DNA of 64,000 nt from Hygrophila difformis (GCA_030278955.1 JAOANR010000001.1:41628890-41692889); one strand, 5' to 3'. Shown: positions 22,271-34,699, counted from the stretch's first letter. Numbers and translations are program-made. Notes: generated by a model not told the origin, from the sequence alone.

Positions 22271-23175
22271 TTTTGGTTTAGGACCACCATTTGCTGCTCT
22301 CCCGCGCTTCGTTTCCCTGAAATCAATTCTTTAAGAAACTTAGCGTAAGTGGGCATTTCTGCAATTAATTCAACCAAAGGGATTGAGATTTCAATGGCCT
22401 TAATCTTTTCAAGAAATTTCTTAAATTTAATTTCTTGAAGATCATTTTTGAGTCTCCCAGGATATGGTATCCTGGGCATGTGTTCATCCAATGGATCCTT
22501 TTTGTTACCTGGAGAGTTAGGGATATTATTACCTCCCTCTTTTTCCTTTAGAAAAGAGTGTTCTGAAATATTCTTTTCCAAACCCTTTTCCTCAAGAATT
22601 TGCCTTTCCTTAATCTGCTCATCTTCCTCCATTATTTAGACATCTTTAAACTTTGTCTACTGCAACAATCTTTCTCTTTTCTTTTCAAACTCAAGATCTA
22701 CAACTTCTTTCCCTCCACTTAATGTAACTGCCTTACATTGTGGATTAGTTTCAGAAGAACTTGGTAATTTCCCTTTTTCTCTTTGCTGTAGTAATTTCGC
22801 CATCTCTGTTACTGAATTTTCAACACTTTTGATTGAAGCCTGCAGCTGGTTATTTGTCCTAGTCTGTTTAGCAATAAAATCCTTCAGAGCATTCTCAACT
22901 TTTAGAGAGTAAGTATTATCTTGAACAACAGGATAAGGTGCTGGTGGCACTGGCTGTGGTGGAAAATTTGCAGGCATTGGTGCAAACGGTCCATATGGCA
23001 TGTTTTGCTGATTCATTTGTTGAGGAGGTCTCTGAGGATACATTTGTTGCTGAGGATAAAATTGTTGCTGAGGACGAAAGTGCTGCTGGTTCTGTGATAA
23101 TGGCCAAAATTGTCCATTATTCTCAATCCATTTCCGTGTCTGAGACGGACATTTTGATCGTATTCCTATCTTATT
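22201..23175 (-). pseudogene. C-terminal gag region of element C
   Basis: Two frames (22657-23043, open upstream to about 23175, and 22201-22632) encode a Gln/Pro-rich part (PQRPPQQMNQQ), a coiled-coil segment (ALKDFIAKQTRTNNQLQASI), and the Athila phrase EISIPLVELIAEMPTYAKFLKE. A stop and frame change separate the two parts. The left edge of the LTR-like insert lies at about 23.19 kb. Confidence 0.75.
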
Positions 23176-23191
23176 TTACTAAGAAAATAGT

Positions 23192-26100
23192 TGAATTTGG
23201 CAGATTAATGTGAGTCAGTGAGAATAATAAGCCGGTAATGAAAAACACAAAAATATGCAATTTTAATTGTATTTGTGTTAGAAAAATCCAAAAACATGAA
23301 AAAAGGAAAAGATAAGAAAAAGGAATGAAAGATGGGCAAAAGAATAATATGGCCCACCAAAAAAAATAAAAAAGATGGGAAAAGATTGGAAATCCCACAA
23401 ACTGAATTTTGGCTAAGTGTTGAAACTCAATTCGATCTAAGCAATTCGGTCTGAACCGAATTGCTCATTAGATCGAATTGCTGAAGAGAAGAAAGAAGAA
23501 AATGAACAAGTGTTGAAGAAGAAAAGCAAAGTACACCAATTCGGTCTGTGGCAATTCGGTCTAAACCGAATTGACCCCTAGACCGAAGTGAGCTCTAAAG
23601 AGGAGGAAAGCCCAGAGCAGAAGAGAGGGGGGGGGGGGATTCGATCTATGCAATTCGGTCTAGACCGAATTGATGGCATAGATCGAATTGCCTCAGAAAG
23701 AAAGCCAAGCAGGAGCCATCATCAATTCGAAAAGGTCAATTCGATCTACACATAGACCGAATTGATGAGTGAAGACCATTTCCCAGCTAAAGATCAAGAA
23801 AGAAGACCTCATGCAATTCGAATTACACCAATTCGGTCTAAACCGAATTGTTTGGGGAGACCGAATCACATTCAAAAGTGCATCCAATTGAAGCTTTGAG
23901 CACGCGGGAAATACATGACACTGTTGATGGGCCCTGATGGGCCTAGGGTTTCAAGCAGGAAGTATAAAAGCTGACCTTCTTCACCACTTGGGACATCGGG
24001 AGACACACATACATCTCTGAAAATCTAGACATTGGCTGAAAAACTAGGAGGAGGCAGAACTCTCCACCCCTTAGGGGGTTAGTTTAGTTTAGTTAGCTAG
24101 GTTATTTTCCATGCGAATAGGTTAGTTTGTAATGTTTTTCCTCGTAGACTAGTTGTGGAAGCGGTTACCACCCTTAGTGTAGCCATTTCCATATTATTTA
24201 CATGCTTTATAGTTAGAACAAGCCTTACCATCAAGCTAATGATGGTTTTTGGGTCATTTACTTGTTTTCAAGTGCAAATACAAGAAAAATTCCAGAAATG
24301 GTGTTTTTATCTTCATGTGTTTGACACTCTTTTAATGCTTTCTCTAGAAATAAATGTTAGAATGTTTGTTTGTTTCAACTAGGTTACATTTATTATGTTC
24401 TAGTTGGCTTACATTCTTAATAAATGCATGTGTAGTGGGTTTTGGTAGGTTTTTATGCCTTGGAATTTCAAACAAGTGTTCTTAGTCTATGCATTTAATT
24501 ATTAGGTTTTTAAGTATTTAGGATCTTTGATCTTTGAATCTCTTGTTTGTAGTTTTAGGGTGTAATTCATGCTATTACCCATTGTACATGCATATTTCTT
24601 GATAACCACAAACTATTCATAAGTATGACTGTGAGATGACACTGATGCGAAATGATTGATGTGGTCAATCCCATCTGTCATAAACCGCGTCAGCTTAGAA
24701 ACCACATGACTACTTGTGAGTGAAAATATAACTTACGCAAAAATTGTATGCAATTCGATCTAGGCAATTCGGTTTAGACCGAAACCGAATTGCCCATGAG
24801 ATCGAATCGCATAACAAAAAGAAGTGTTTTCATGTGGCTTCCTCGCAATTCGGTCTGTGCAATTCGGTTTAGACCGAATTGCACGTATAGACCGAATTGG
24901 TCTTGGAGACCACATTGTATCCATTTCACCCTTCATGCCTTGGTTTGTTTTCTTTGTCTCTTACCAATTCGAATTGCCAATTCGGTTTAGACCGAATTGA
25001 CTTGGCAGTTCGAATTACCCTCATTTTTGGAGTAAATGCCTTAACCAAATTTGAGCAAGGAAATGACTTCATCAAATCGAATTGTCCAATTCGGTTTAGA
25101 CCGAATTGCTTAACAATTCGAATTAGATGAGGTTGAATCTCCTTGCAAGGATTAATTGGGTGAGGACAATACTTCATTCCTCATGCATTATTCAGTTCGG
25201 TCTTTGTTGCACCTTAGACCGAATTGATCTCTTCTAAAACTCCAAAAATATTTTACTCCTTGAGTTATGTAAGTTGCATGGGCGTATTGGGCTTAGGCCC
25301 ATTACATCTAATTTTATCCATTACACATCTCAACTCATTAGTGTCTAACTTATTGTGTGATTAACACTCACACAATACCAAAAACATTTTCTAATTTTCA
25401 TCTTTTATCTTTATTGTGTGTATGAATGGGTAATAAGGAATATCACAGATCAATGTTGGCAAAAAGGTCCCCTCACAGGGATAACGATTAGCTCGTCTTC
25501 TGTGTATTAATTATTACTCGTTATTTTGCATGGTCTGATTAGTGGTTGGTGGAAGCTACGGCAAAAAGGTCTCTTCACGGAGATAACGATTAGCCACTCA
25601 GCCAACTCCTAATTAGATACAGTTTTCTTTTCTTTATCTTAATTTCAAACCTGAATCTAGAGCTGTAGTGATGTTAGATGATAAATGCCAATGTTATCTA
25701 ATAATTATTGCAGTAATAGAACATGTGGGTTTTCATCCAAATTCGCAGATAGTGAAGTCTAAGATGACGGCGGCAACTGTCATTTAAGGCATTCCACTGT
25801 CTAACAATCATTTCATCTGGAATAATTGGGAACCGGATGGCAGATGTTTGCAGTCTGGATAACCCCAGTTATTTCTGGCATTCTTTTCAGCCAAATTCCT
25901 CTCCTCTCAGGCTAATCCATCTTTGTGTATCAAATTCTGTCTAACCCCACCATATATTTTGGGGTATTTTATTTTCTTTTCTTCTATACACGTATGCATG
26001 ATATTATTATGTAATTGTTGCGGTCATAATTATTTTGGAGATCCTTCTCCTTGGACACAGAAGTCTTGATTTAAATCAGATGTTGCATAATAAATTTCCA

Positions 26101-27565
26101 ACAAAAATCCCTTTATAAAATCCGGATTTGAGTAAGGGATAATTTCACAGTTATGACTAGTTCATCTTCTACTGGGGGTTGATTTTGAGAAATTAGAAGC
26201 AGAGTCAGCGATTAGGTCTCGTCTAGACTGAAAGGATCTGTGTTTTAATTGAGAGTCTAGTACCTGAGTGGGGAATGATTTTCAGATATCCATTATTTTC
26301 TCAAAATTGTTGTTTGTTGGAAATCTTATATTAGGTATTGCATTGAATCAGTTTCCACTTGGATTCAAATGAGATGTGATAAATAATATTAGAGGAACAA
26401 CATATAGGCCTTGGTTAATTTCTAAGGTAGGGTTGAGTATTCCTTCGACTACTATCTTCTTCTGCCAAAGTCTAGAATTGAGTTTCGAGTGAGTACATCC
26501 GGAACAGATTCATTTATGGATCTGTTTCATTTAGTTTGTATCTCATAGCTACCCAGATCTTGTGAGCCCTGTGGCTTATTGATATCCGGGGGTTCTTCAT
26601 CTGCATCTGGTCATCAAGACCGGGGGCTCTTTTATACTAACGGAAAGAGATAATTTTTAAGACTTCCGAGTGATAGGATTTTAAATGCTTTCTTTACTGC
26701 TTTCTAACGCTTTCATAGAGGTCACTCGGAAGGATTAGAGGTCGGCCATCTGTTAAAAGGTTTAAGAGTTATAGAATGGTTTGGGACTTGATTTGAAACT
26801 TTGGGTGTGACATGGGGGAATGATAGGAGTACTTGGCATTTCAACTAATGATGTGTTAGGTGTTGCTTGTCCACCACAGATAAATGACACGCTCTGACGG
26901 GAGCAGTTGTAGGTCTGTGGTATCTTAGATTTTGTTGTCTTAAGAGCATGTAAACTCTTGCTGTAAGTACCTGTCTGTTAAAGGGAACATAGTATAGAGA
27001 GGATGAGAGTTAGCTAACTGATGGATTATCCCAAACAAAGATATATGTAATTAAAATGGAAGTTTAATTGTGTCTCATCTGAATCTTGTCCAATCTTTAT
27101 TATTTTCTCCCTGTCCCTTCTGTCACATTTTAAATCTGCTTTCGTAGAATAATTTTATCCGCTTTCTTAGCATAATTCTTATTGCTTTCTTAGAATAATT
27201 TAATTGCTTTCTTAGATATTATTTAATCCGCTTTGTAGTGTAATTTTAATTGCTTTTATAATCTAGTTTAAATTATGTCAAGTAGTTGATAATTGAAACA
27301 CAAACTTGAATTGAGTAATACGAGTGGAAAATCTTAGTAAACGACGTGGGCCCTGCTTCTATCGCACATCCTCCAGTGAACGATCCGGTCTTACTATAAA
27401 TACTGCAATTTTTGACTCTGTGCGCTTTCGGGGGCACAGTTTCCTACATGAGTATATAAAAACGTGACAACCTATAAATATATCCCTAATCTCAACTCCA
27501 TCTTCATAATTGGTTTCATTAAATAAATCAAACCGGGATTATATTATTTTTCAGAAAATACTCAT
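23192..27565 (+). repeat. LTR-like insert (possible solo LTR) inside gag of element C, boundaries approximate
   Basis: This 4.4 kb separates the two parts of gag and holds no convincing ORF. Its right part (27380-27450) has the order GAACGATCC, TAAATACTGCA, GTGCGCTTTCGG. The minus strand of C's own LTR has the same order next to its U5 end, so the insert looks like an LTR of a related family in plus orientation. A TATA box (AGTATAAAAG) is at 23961-23970. Candidate direct repeats at the edges are ATAGT (23187-23191 / 27566-27570) or AGAAAATA (23182-23189 / 27553-27560). Neither gives perfect TG...CA ends, so the edges are unsettled. Internal repeats: GGCAAAAAGGTC...ATAACGATTAGC at 25457 and 25561, and GCTTTCTTAGAATAATTT-like units at 27140-27260. 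Confidence 0.55.
23428..25226. repeat. Array of about ten nested palindromes
   Basis: Around 23428-23480, 23537-23589, 23639-23691, 23722-23767, 23814-23869, 24749-24810, 24845-24900, 24964-25016, 25075-25124 and 25192-25226 lie units built from CAATTCGGTC and its complement GACCGAATTG. Most have an inner palindrome of 20-22 bp and an outer arm pair (CAATTCGATC / GATCGAATTG or variants). At 23653-23674 the inner palindrome is perfect. All would fold into hairpins or cruciforms. Confidence 0.85.
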
Positions 27566-28888
27566 ATAGTGGGAATCCTGTCAAAAGTTTCATTCTGTTG
27601 AGGAGGATTCAATAGATGTGCATTCTGTGCATTTTGAGTGTTACAATAGCTCAAGTTCGGATGCTTGTTCTGAAAACCAGTGTAATTACAGCTTTCATCT
27701 TGCTTAGGTGCTTCTTGAAGCTGTGGGCATTGATTATTATGATGAGGTCCAGAACAGATTCCACATTGATAAACTGATTCCATAGGAGTGGGTTGAGGAA
27801 TCATCATCGGTTGTTGTTGTTGATGCTGAATTTGTTGACTTGTTTGCTGAGCTAGCTGTAATTCAGCAATCTGTTTAGTGAGTGCTGCAAATTTTTCCTC
27901 ATTTTTGTCTGTATGGATAACAAGACTCTTTCTTGTTGGTGATGGAGGATCATCATCTTGAAGAACTGCTCTGCTAGCAGTCATGGTGTCTATGGTTTGA
28001 CCAAGCCCTGTCAAGTGACATCTGGAGTAATTGTTCCCCTCCAGTAGCATTGATCATCATCTGCCAAGTATGAGTAAGTCCTGTGAAAAAGATCTTCAAT
28101 AGTCTTCTTTCTGAGATACTATGCTGCGGGCATCTTTTGAGCATATCAAAAAATCTATCTGGAGCATCCTTCAGTGATTCTCCCTTTCTCATTTTAAAGC
28201 TAGAAATCTTGTCTACCCATTCATCTACTTTACTTTCTGGAAAATACTTGAGCAAGAAGTTTTTAACTAATTCTGGCCAAGTAGCCTTCTGTTGAGCATT
28301 CAATGAGTCATACCATTCCATTGCAGACCCATCCAATGAGAATGGAAACATTGCTAATTGAATGCTTTCCCTTGAAGCTCTCCCCTTTTTGACTGTCTTG
28401 CTCAACTCAACAAACTTTTTGAGAAGTAAGGGTGGATCTTCAGCACTCAAACCATAAAATGCTCTGGAAGATGCTAAGTTTAATATACTAGGTGGTATAT
28501 CAACCTCTTCATCCGTTCCAGCCAAGTACTGATCAACATTTGGTTGCCATGGTTGATATTGTTCTTCTTGAGGATTTAGAGCAGGATTAGCAAAGTTAGG
28601 TGGAAAGTAATGCTGATGAACAAATTGTGGTGCAGCAGCCCTCTGTGGAGCTTGGAAATGTCCTCGAAGTGGTATGTTATGCTAATTTTCTGGCTGTCCG
28701 TTTGGTAAGTTTCCGGGTCCGTCATTCTGTCCGTTTTTTGCCATTCTAGTTATTTTCAAAAGATTCGCTTCTGCAAGATCTCTTTGTCTCCTTCTAGCGT
28801 TTGCTCTAATCAGCCTTGCTGTTCTTTCAAGTTCACAATTAAAAGGAAGCAAAGGTTGCCTTGAAGATCGAGTTGTTCTTTCGCTCAT
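27562..28888 (-). pseudogene. Gag of element C, N-terminal and central part
   Basis: Gag probably starts at Met 28888 (MSERTTRSSRQPLLPF). A TAG at 28682-28684 interrupts it, and the same frame reopens to cover the conserved gag core (SIQLAMFPFSLDGSAMEWY, WPELVKNFLLKYFPESKVDE, KRCPQHSISERRLLKIFF). A frameshift near 28010 moves to the frame 27562-28050, which has a Gln-rich stretch and a single CGICSGPHHNNQC knuckle. Gag forms the virus-like particle around element RNA. The end of this part meets the LTR-like insert. Confidence 0.85.
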
Positions 28889-29017
28889 AAACTGTTGAGG
28901 TTTCTCTGTGGACAAAATGAAAGAATTAATGGATTTATTTACAATGATAAGAAGTAAATAATAATTACAAATAAACCAAAGAGTATTTTTAGTTCTAAAA
29001 TTCATAACGCTACACCC

Positions 29018-29035
29018 TCCCCGGCAACGGCGCCA
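29018..29035 (-). other. Primer-binding site of element C (tRNA-Asp)
   Basis: The minus strand reads TGGCGCCGTTGCCGGGGA directly inside the 5' LTR, the standard tRNA-Asp primer-binding site of Athila/Tat elements. Confidence 0.9.
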
Positions 29036-32000
29036 TGAAGCTTTGAGGGCGCGGACCTGCTACGTATCTCTCGACTCTCTTTATACTATAAATCTCATAG
29101 GATTGCTCAAGAGTATGCCTGATCTACCTACCGAAAGCGCACGGTATCAAGCTTGCAGTATTTATTTCTAATTGTCGGGATCGTTCTCTGGAGAGTTACA
29201 CAATAGAAGTGTTATAATAGAATTACAGATTCTAAAACTTAGAATCTCCTTAGGTTTATGGATGATGTAATGGTGTTGTCTAATGATTAAATGCTGAATT
29301 GTAAATGCATAAAAGATATAAAGAAATAAAGAAAGCAGTATTAAAAAGTGAAATGAATGAAATGAATGTAGTTATGGATTCATGGATAATGGACTTGTGA
29401 CATTCAAACAAAAATAGGACTATGATTAAGCAATCATACTTCTATGTTCAGTAATAATACGGGAACTCATTGAGATAAGAAAAGTCCTTTATGCAAGTTA
29501 ATCAAAACTTCATGTCTTTGATCACTTTCCCAAGACAAGTATTGGTGATCCAGTGTCATGACTTTTAAAAGCACTGAAATCATGGAATACAATTACTAAG
29601 GAATAATCAGTGAGACTCATTACCTAGCAACAGCTTTCAGAATTATCACTTAATCTGTTTCTTCCGGATTCAGATTAAGCCATTGAAAACTCAAGGTCAC
29701 ATCTAAATCATCATACATTCATCTGAACTTGAAGTTATTCTCTTTATTACTCTGAGATTCGATAAGTATCTTACGCCCCTATATTGGATGTCCTCTACAA
29801 GAAATGAAAAGCTGATATTTAAATCTATCGTCCAATGGTAACACAAGCCTTAGCCTCTCAGAGTAATTCCTTCAATTATTTGTAAGAAATAATAATCCTG
29901 TAAGTATATCAAGATGAAATTGCTATTCGAAATCCTTGACTTATCTGGACTACTCAGATTCATACAGATGTATTTAGCATAAGAATTCTTTTAAACAATT
30001 CTAAATACTCATGACTTAACTCAGGATTAATGAAATTTAGCAAGTTGCTTAACCTCCTACTCATAGCATAAGATTAAAGAATCATAGAGCTATGAACCCT
30101 GGAAGTTAACTCTTCCAAATTCTCATTAATTTCTAGGACAAAAGATGACTTTTGAAGCATCTTTCCTTTTTAAACGACAGGTACTAGACATCCAACTTAA
30201 GAACAAGTTTGTTCTTAATCAACCTGAGTAAAACATGCTTTGAGAAAACTTATATCATTTTCTTTCTCAATGTGTCAGTGATAGTAATTTTATGAATTTC
30301 AAGTATGAAATGTGAATTTATATTAAGAAGTAGGAATACTCATCACAGTCTGGGAAATATCCCAAAATATCATAGGTATAAGTAGTAATATATGTATTAA
30401 GAAACGATGAGGGTTCTGAATCCTCTTAATCAAAATGCTAGGGTGCTCCAAGAATATAGAGTAGGAGCTAGACAAAATCAGGAAGTTGCTTCCTATGAAA
30501 AAGATTTGAGAAATAATCCTGCAAAATAAGTGTCCAAAATAGCTAGCAGTAACTTTCTTGGGTTTCAAACTATGAACATTCCAATTTTCCGCGCGCTATA
30601 TCTGTACAGCATGGAGGGAGCTATTATTCAAAGAATGTTCCTCAAATTTAGTTTATACAGAAAATTAAATCCCTCGTAGTATAATCTGGAAGAATGCGGC
30701 GAGATTTCTCAATTCCCTTTTATAGGATAGGAGCTATATACTTATAAGCAATGAAAACCTGGCATCCTAAATATAGAAACCAGTTCTGACGCTATATCAA
30801 GATAATTCTCCCGCTTTGTCAGAATGACCTTGCGAGAGTCTTGAAATAACTTGTTTAAGAGTAAAGTTGTAGGATAATTCCTCGCGTCATCTTTAAAGAT
30901 TGCAGCGAGGTTAAATCCTTATATGAAGGCGAATATCAAAACTCTGCATTGAAAAGTTAATTATTCAGAATATTGAATTCTTAAGGATTATGACACCATG
31001 TTTAACACTGCATGGGTCCTTAGGAACTTCAAATGATCCTAAACACTGATCTTTGGGAATTGCATTTAGAATTTAGATCTAAGGATACTTAACAGTTGAA
31101 CATTCATTAATTCAATAATTCTGCCAAGAAAATACCTAACTCGATAATAATATTGAGAATTCCTGAGAATTATTGTCAAACAATTTATAATTCGAGAACT
31201 GATTCAATCTTGAATCTGTAATTTTGAATATCATCTTCCCGAATTCTCAAGACAGTCATTTAAGATGAGGTTTATATCACTCTCAAGCAGAATTAAAGTA
31301 TACCGTATCCAAGTAATCATAACAAAGATAAAAACAACAGACCAGACATTCAATCTTCCTTCATATATCATGAATTGCAAAGAAATTAAAAACGAATACA
31401 CCTGAAAATCTGATTCAAATCAGAATATTGCGAATTCGATCGAAGAAGTCGGAAAACAAGATGGTGAACGTAATAATGGATGAACTAATGCAATCTGATA
31501 GCCAATCCTTCTTCCAGAGTATTCTCAAACTACTCTATTGACATAATTTTGAAGAAATCTAACTGCGAAATATGAAATTACAAATCTGAAGAACATGAAT
31601 TAAATTGCAGAAAAGTAAACCCTAGCTAACCTACCTACTCAATTCTAAAAATGAACGGGAGAGTAAAATGAGTTATTCTCTTCGTCCTCTAGTTGTTTGA
31701 GATGATCTCCCAAGGGATCTATTTATAGATGTGCACGGGTAACTCCCTTCCGCCTGGAAAATAACCGCTCGCGCCTGAATAGCTCGCCTCACGCCTTGTC
31801 CCAGTTCCTTCAAAGCATGAGTCAAAATGTCATTAACTTTCTCATCAAGGCGAGACTTCACACTCTTCTTTAGGCAAACTTCATCTCGCCATGACTCTTT
31901 CAACTTTTTAGCTTGTATAGACTTCCTTCTCACACGGTGTCAAATGATCATCGCGTAGACTTCAGCCTCTGAACATTTTTCCTCAGATCTGTCCTGATTT

Positions 32001-32294
32001 CTCCTTTAAGTCCTCGCACCATTTCTTCTCTTTCCTCGCAATGTTTCAACTTAGCTTTCATGCGGAGTGACAAAGCGAGAATCAGATCAGAACATAGCGT
32101 GCGAGACTTATAATAAAATCCAAGAATTTCAAACCATTTTTATGAAATTTCCAATTTCTTCACATTCTTGATTTTTCCAAAAATCTTTCATATCTACTCT
32201 TATTATTCATTAAAAACTTATGGAAACATGAACAGAAAATCATCATCAATACACTAAATTGGACGAAAATGACTGTTATAAATGACTGTCATCA
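29036..32294 (-). repeat. 5' LTR of element C (3259 bp)
   Basis: It pairs with 7929-11173. On the minus strand a TATA box (CTATAAAT) lies near 31721-31729, leaving a U3 of about 570 bp and a long R-U5 leader. Short CAAAGCGAG motifs occur in U3. Confidence 0.92.
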
Positions 32295-33950
32295 TGGCCG
32301 CCATCCTCAGCCAAGCGCCATCTTCACACAGGCTGCAACTCATAAACCAGGCGCCATCCTCCGGATTTGGGATGAATCCCGAAGCACCAACATGAAGCTG
32401 AAGGAAAGACTCAACATCCACCTTCGTACAGAATGATCGGCCCCGAATGTCCTCGGCCGCTGGTAACTTCTGCCCCTCAGGCAGCCTCATCAATCCATCT
32501 TTGAGCAATGAGTCGAACACTTGTTCTGCTCTTCCCATATCAAAGAGGTCTCTCTTAGGCCTATACTTGGACTCCTTTTGCATAGGCGGTTTGAGGGCCG
32601 CATAAGTATGTAGTTTGGTTGTATGCACTAATTCTGCAATAGCCAATGGGTTCGTCTTCCTCGTCTCTAAATCTCACCTCCTCGAAGTGGACTCCACACA
32701 TAGGATCACGCTGTGCTTCTTGTTGCTTTAGGAACTTTTCCAAGCGAGCCGCTTTCTCGGCCAGCCGGGCAAGATCAGTGGAATCCTGTACAATTAAATG
32801 CTCTTTCAATTTTGGCAACATGTTAGCCATTGTAATATTGGCTATCTCCTTATCAGGAACTGCCATTGTGCATCGGCCCTTAAGCCGTTGTAATCGGTTA
32901 ATAAAGGTGCTTGCCATCTCATCGGCAAACTGTTTGGCATTAGTAAGGTCTGCGAGACTCACATGTGACAGTGGCGTGTAGGACCTATCATGGAATGCAC
33001 GTTCAAGATCGGCCCAGTTTTGAATGGAGTTAGGCTGCAATGATGCAAACCATGCAAAGGCAGGTCCAGTGAGGGATTAACTGAATATCCTCAACTTCAT
33101 CCAATCGTTGGCCACCGCTTCACCATATTGAGCAATGAATCTGCCCACATGTTCTACAGTTGACTTGCCATCGTCCCATGAGAAAGTGGTGAACTCGGGC
33201 ATCTTGAAGCCCCTAGGGTAGCGCTGCATGGTGTCTACCCAGTCAGGATATGGCATCCTGTACGTAGGCCACTCCATCGGCCTTAGCTGAATCCCGAAGT
33301 GCAGCTGCATCATATCTGCCAGCAACTCGGGTGAGACCGCTGGTGCCTGCGTAGGAGGCATGACGACTAGAGGTGTGGCATTAGGAATGGCGGCTGGTGT
33401 AGGTGCCGCTGCTACTCCACACGGTTGTGGCGCTTGTCCCCCTATGGGGGCTAGGAGAGGTATGGCGACTGGTGTGACAGGTGTCGCCGCCACTCCACAT
33501 GGCATTTGACCCCTAATGTTGGTGGCATCCACTCAGGATTCAGAGGTGCCGCCACAAAAGGTGTGGTTGGAACCTTCGGCACATGAAGTGTCGCCTGACG
33601 TGGCGCCATGTTAGGTCCGGCCTCCGTAGAGCCCAGTGTAGTGCTAGCCGCCATCAAACATCCGGACGAAGCATAGATCGACACTGGAGGTGCTGCGTAA
33701 CAAAGTTCAGCACGCTGGGTACCGCATGAGTGAAAGTATAAGCCGCCTGATGAGAGAATGGGAATATACTGGCCACGTCTCCGGATTCCTGAAATGGCGG
33801 CTGGCGAAGTGTGGTACCCCAAGTCCGTTGTTGGCCGCCCGACGGCCCTGTTTATGGGATGCTTGCCGGCACTATAGTGCCGTTTGCTGGAGTAGTTCCA
33901 TCTTGCTGAGTACGCAAGGAACCGCATATTCGATCAGTTTGGTCAGCCAT
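32295..33950 (-). pseudogene. Gag of element B (broken; truncated by insertion of C)
   Basis: Met at 33950 starts a frame (MADQTDRICG) that stops after about 32 codons. Further gag parts lie at 33077-33532 (YPDWVDTMQRYPRGFKMPEFTTFSWDD, the usual start of the gypsy gag domain), 32561-33040 (NWADLERAFHDRSYTPLSHVSL, FINRLQRLKGRC) and 32300-32646 (FDMGRAEQVFDSLLKDGLMRLPEGQKLP). At least three frame changes or stops are needed. The domain order matches Tat-like gypsy gag. C interrupts the element at 32295, near the 3' end of gag. No pol follows on the other side of C. Confidence 0.8.
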
Positions 33951-34249
33951 GGCAGGTCGCAATACATCCATTAGGTGCCTTGTAAGTAAAGACATGAACT
34001 CGGCCATCAATTAAGTCACTGATAGCCACATTTGTTTAGATAGAGTAGGGTTTGCATTATCTCCTGTTGCAGTTGAGTGTTGTTCGACGTTTCAACGGTG
34101 TCCTCATCCGATGTTCGCGCGAGTGTCTTGTCTTGTAGAGACATATCCTCAAACTATTTGACAAATCAACAACAACTTTTCCGGATCTGAGACGCAATTA
34201 CTATTCGAAGTGGATATGGCTTCAAATCGTGTCCCACGGCGTGCCAATT
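33951..34249 (-). other. 5' leader and primer-binding site of element B
   Basis: About 300 bp of untranslated leader lies between the 5' LTR and gag. The primer-binding site (TGGCACGCCGTGGGACACG, minus strand) is at 34228-34246. I did not identify the tRNA with certainty. Confidence 0.65.
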
Positions 34250-34699
34250 TGTTATCAGTGAAACTTCGGAGGAGCGGAATCTCTCTTTCATTGATGAACC
34301 TCGAAGGATTACAAGATGTGCAGAGTGAAAATTACAGGAAAACTAAGAAAGCGAGTAAAATAAATTGAAATGCGGAATGGAATAACAAAAAGGAATTGCA
34401 GAAAAAAAAAATTACAGAAGGTAAAAATATAAAATACGGATTCTCCTTGAGAAGTATTGGGGTCCCCTCCTGGGATGTTTCCTCTGGTATTTATAGGGAG
34501 TCATGGGTCTCCTCAATTCAGGCAAGCTCCTCCAATCAAATTCCTTTGATTGCGCTCTGACATTTAATGCCCGTGATCTCATCAAAGATTGTATTCTTCT
34601 TCAGCCACTTCTACCGGATACCTCTCATGGATTGGGCCGGTTACCTGGCTATTGGGCCAGAAAGTGGTGGGCTTAATTTTTTTAATTATCGGGTTAACA
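34250..34699 (-). repeat. 5' LTR of element B
   Basis: 450 bp, TGTTATCAG to GGGTTAACA, matching 6790-7240 with roughly 20 differences. A TATA box lies near 34488-34496 (minus strand). Confidence 0.92.

Larger units (their letters stand above)
7929..32294 (-). mobile_element. Element C: large Athila-like Ty3/gypsy retrotransposon with captured F-box genes, inserted in B
   Basis: LTRs at 7929-11173 and 29036-32294 are flanked by TGGCC (7924-7928 and 32295-32299). The primer-binding site for tRNA-Asp (TGGCGCCGTTGCCGGGGA, minus strand) adjoins the right LTR, and a purine-rich tract (complement of CCATCCTCACA) adjoins the left. Gag, protease, RT, RNase H and integrase lie in gypsy order. The integrase phrase [16 protein letters not shown] is typical of Athila. 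At 24.4 kb it is about twice the usual Athila size. The excess comes from an LTR-like insert in gag (about 23.19-27.57 kb) and an F-box gene cluster downstream of integrase. All pol frames are broken, so the copy is not autonomous. Confidence 0.9.
6790..34699 (-). mobile_element. Element B: non-autonomous gag-only LTR retrotransposon (TR-GAG-like), inserted in A
   Basis: LTRs at 6790-7240 and 34250-34699 are flanked by CTAGT (6785-6789 and 34700-34704). Removing the nested element C leaves about 3.54 kb: two 450-bp LTRs, a degraded gag and a 3' region, with no protease, RT or integrase. This matches what is known as a TR-GAG element, which depends on another element for its enzymes. The left LTR is preceded by a polypurine tract (complement of ACCCCCTTCG). 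The primer-binding site at 34228-34246 reads TGGCACGCCGTGGGACACG on the minus strand. LTR divergence is near 5% by eye. Confidence 0.85.

Noticed and set aside
24790..25177. Overlapping ORFs on both strands in the palindrome array
   Set aside because: They contain repeated RPN/IRFRPN phrases that come from the palindromes themselves.
23428..25226. The palindrome array as a CRISPR or a satellite
   Set aside because: The units are inverted and nested with irregular spacing, not direct repeats with spacers, and the DNA is plant nuclear.
32646..32981. Plus-strand frame opposite gag of B
   Set aside because: It is a shadow of gag; the minus-strand product is clearly a Gag domain.
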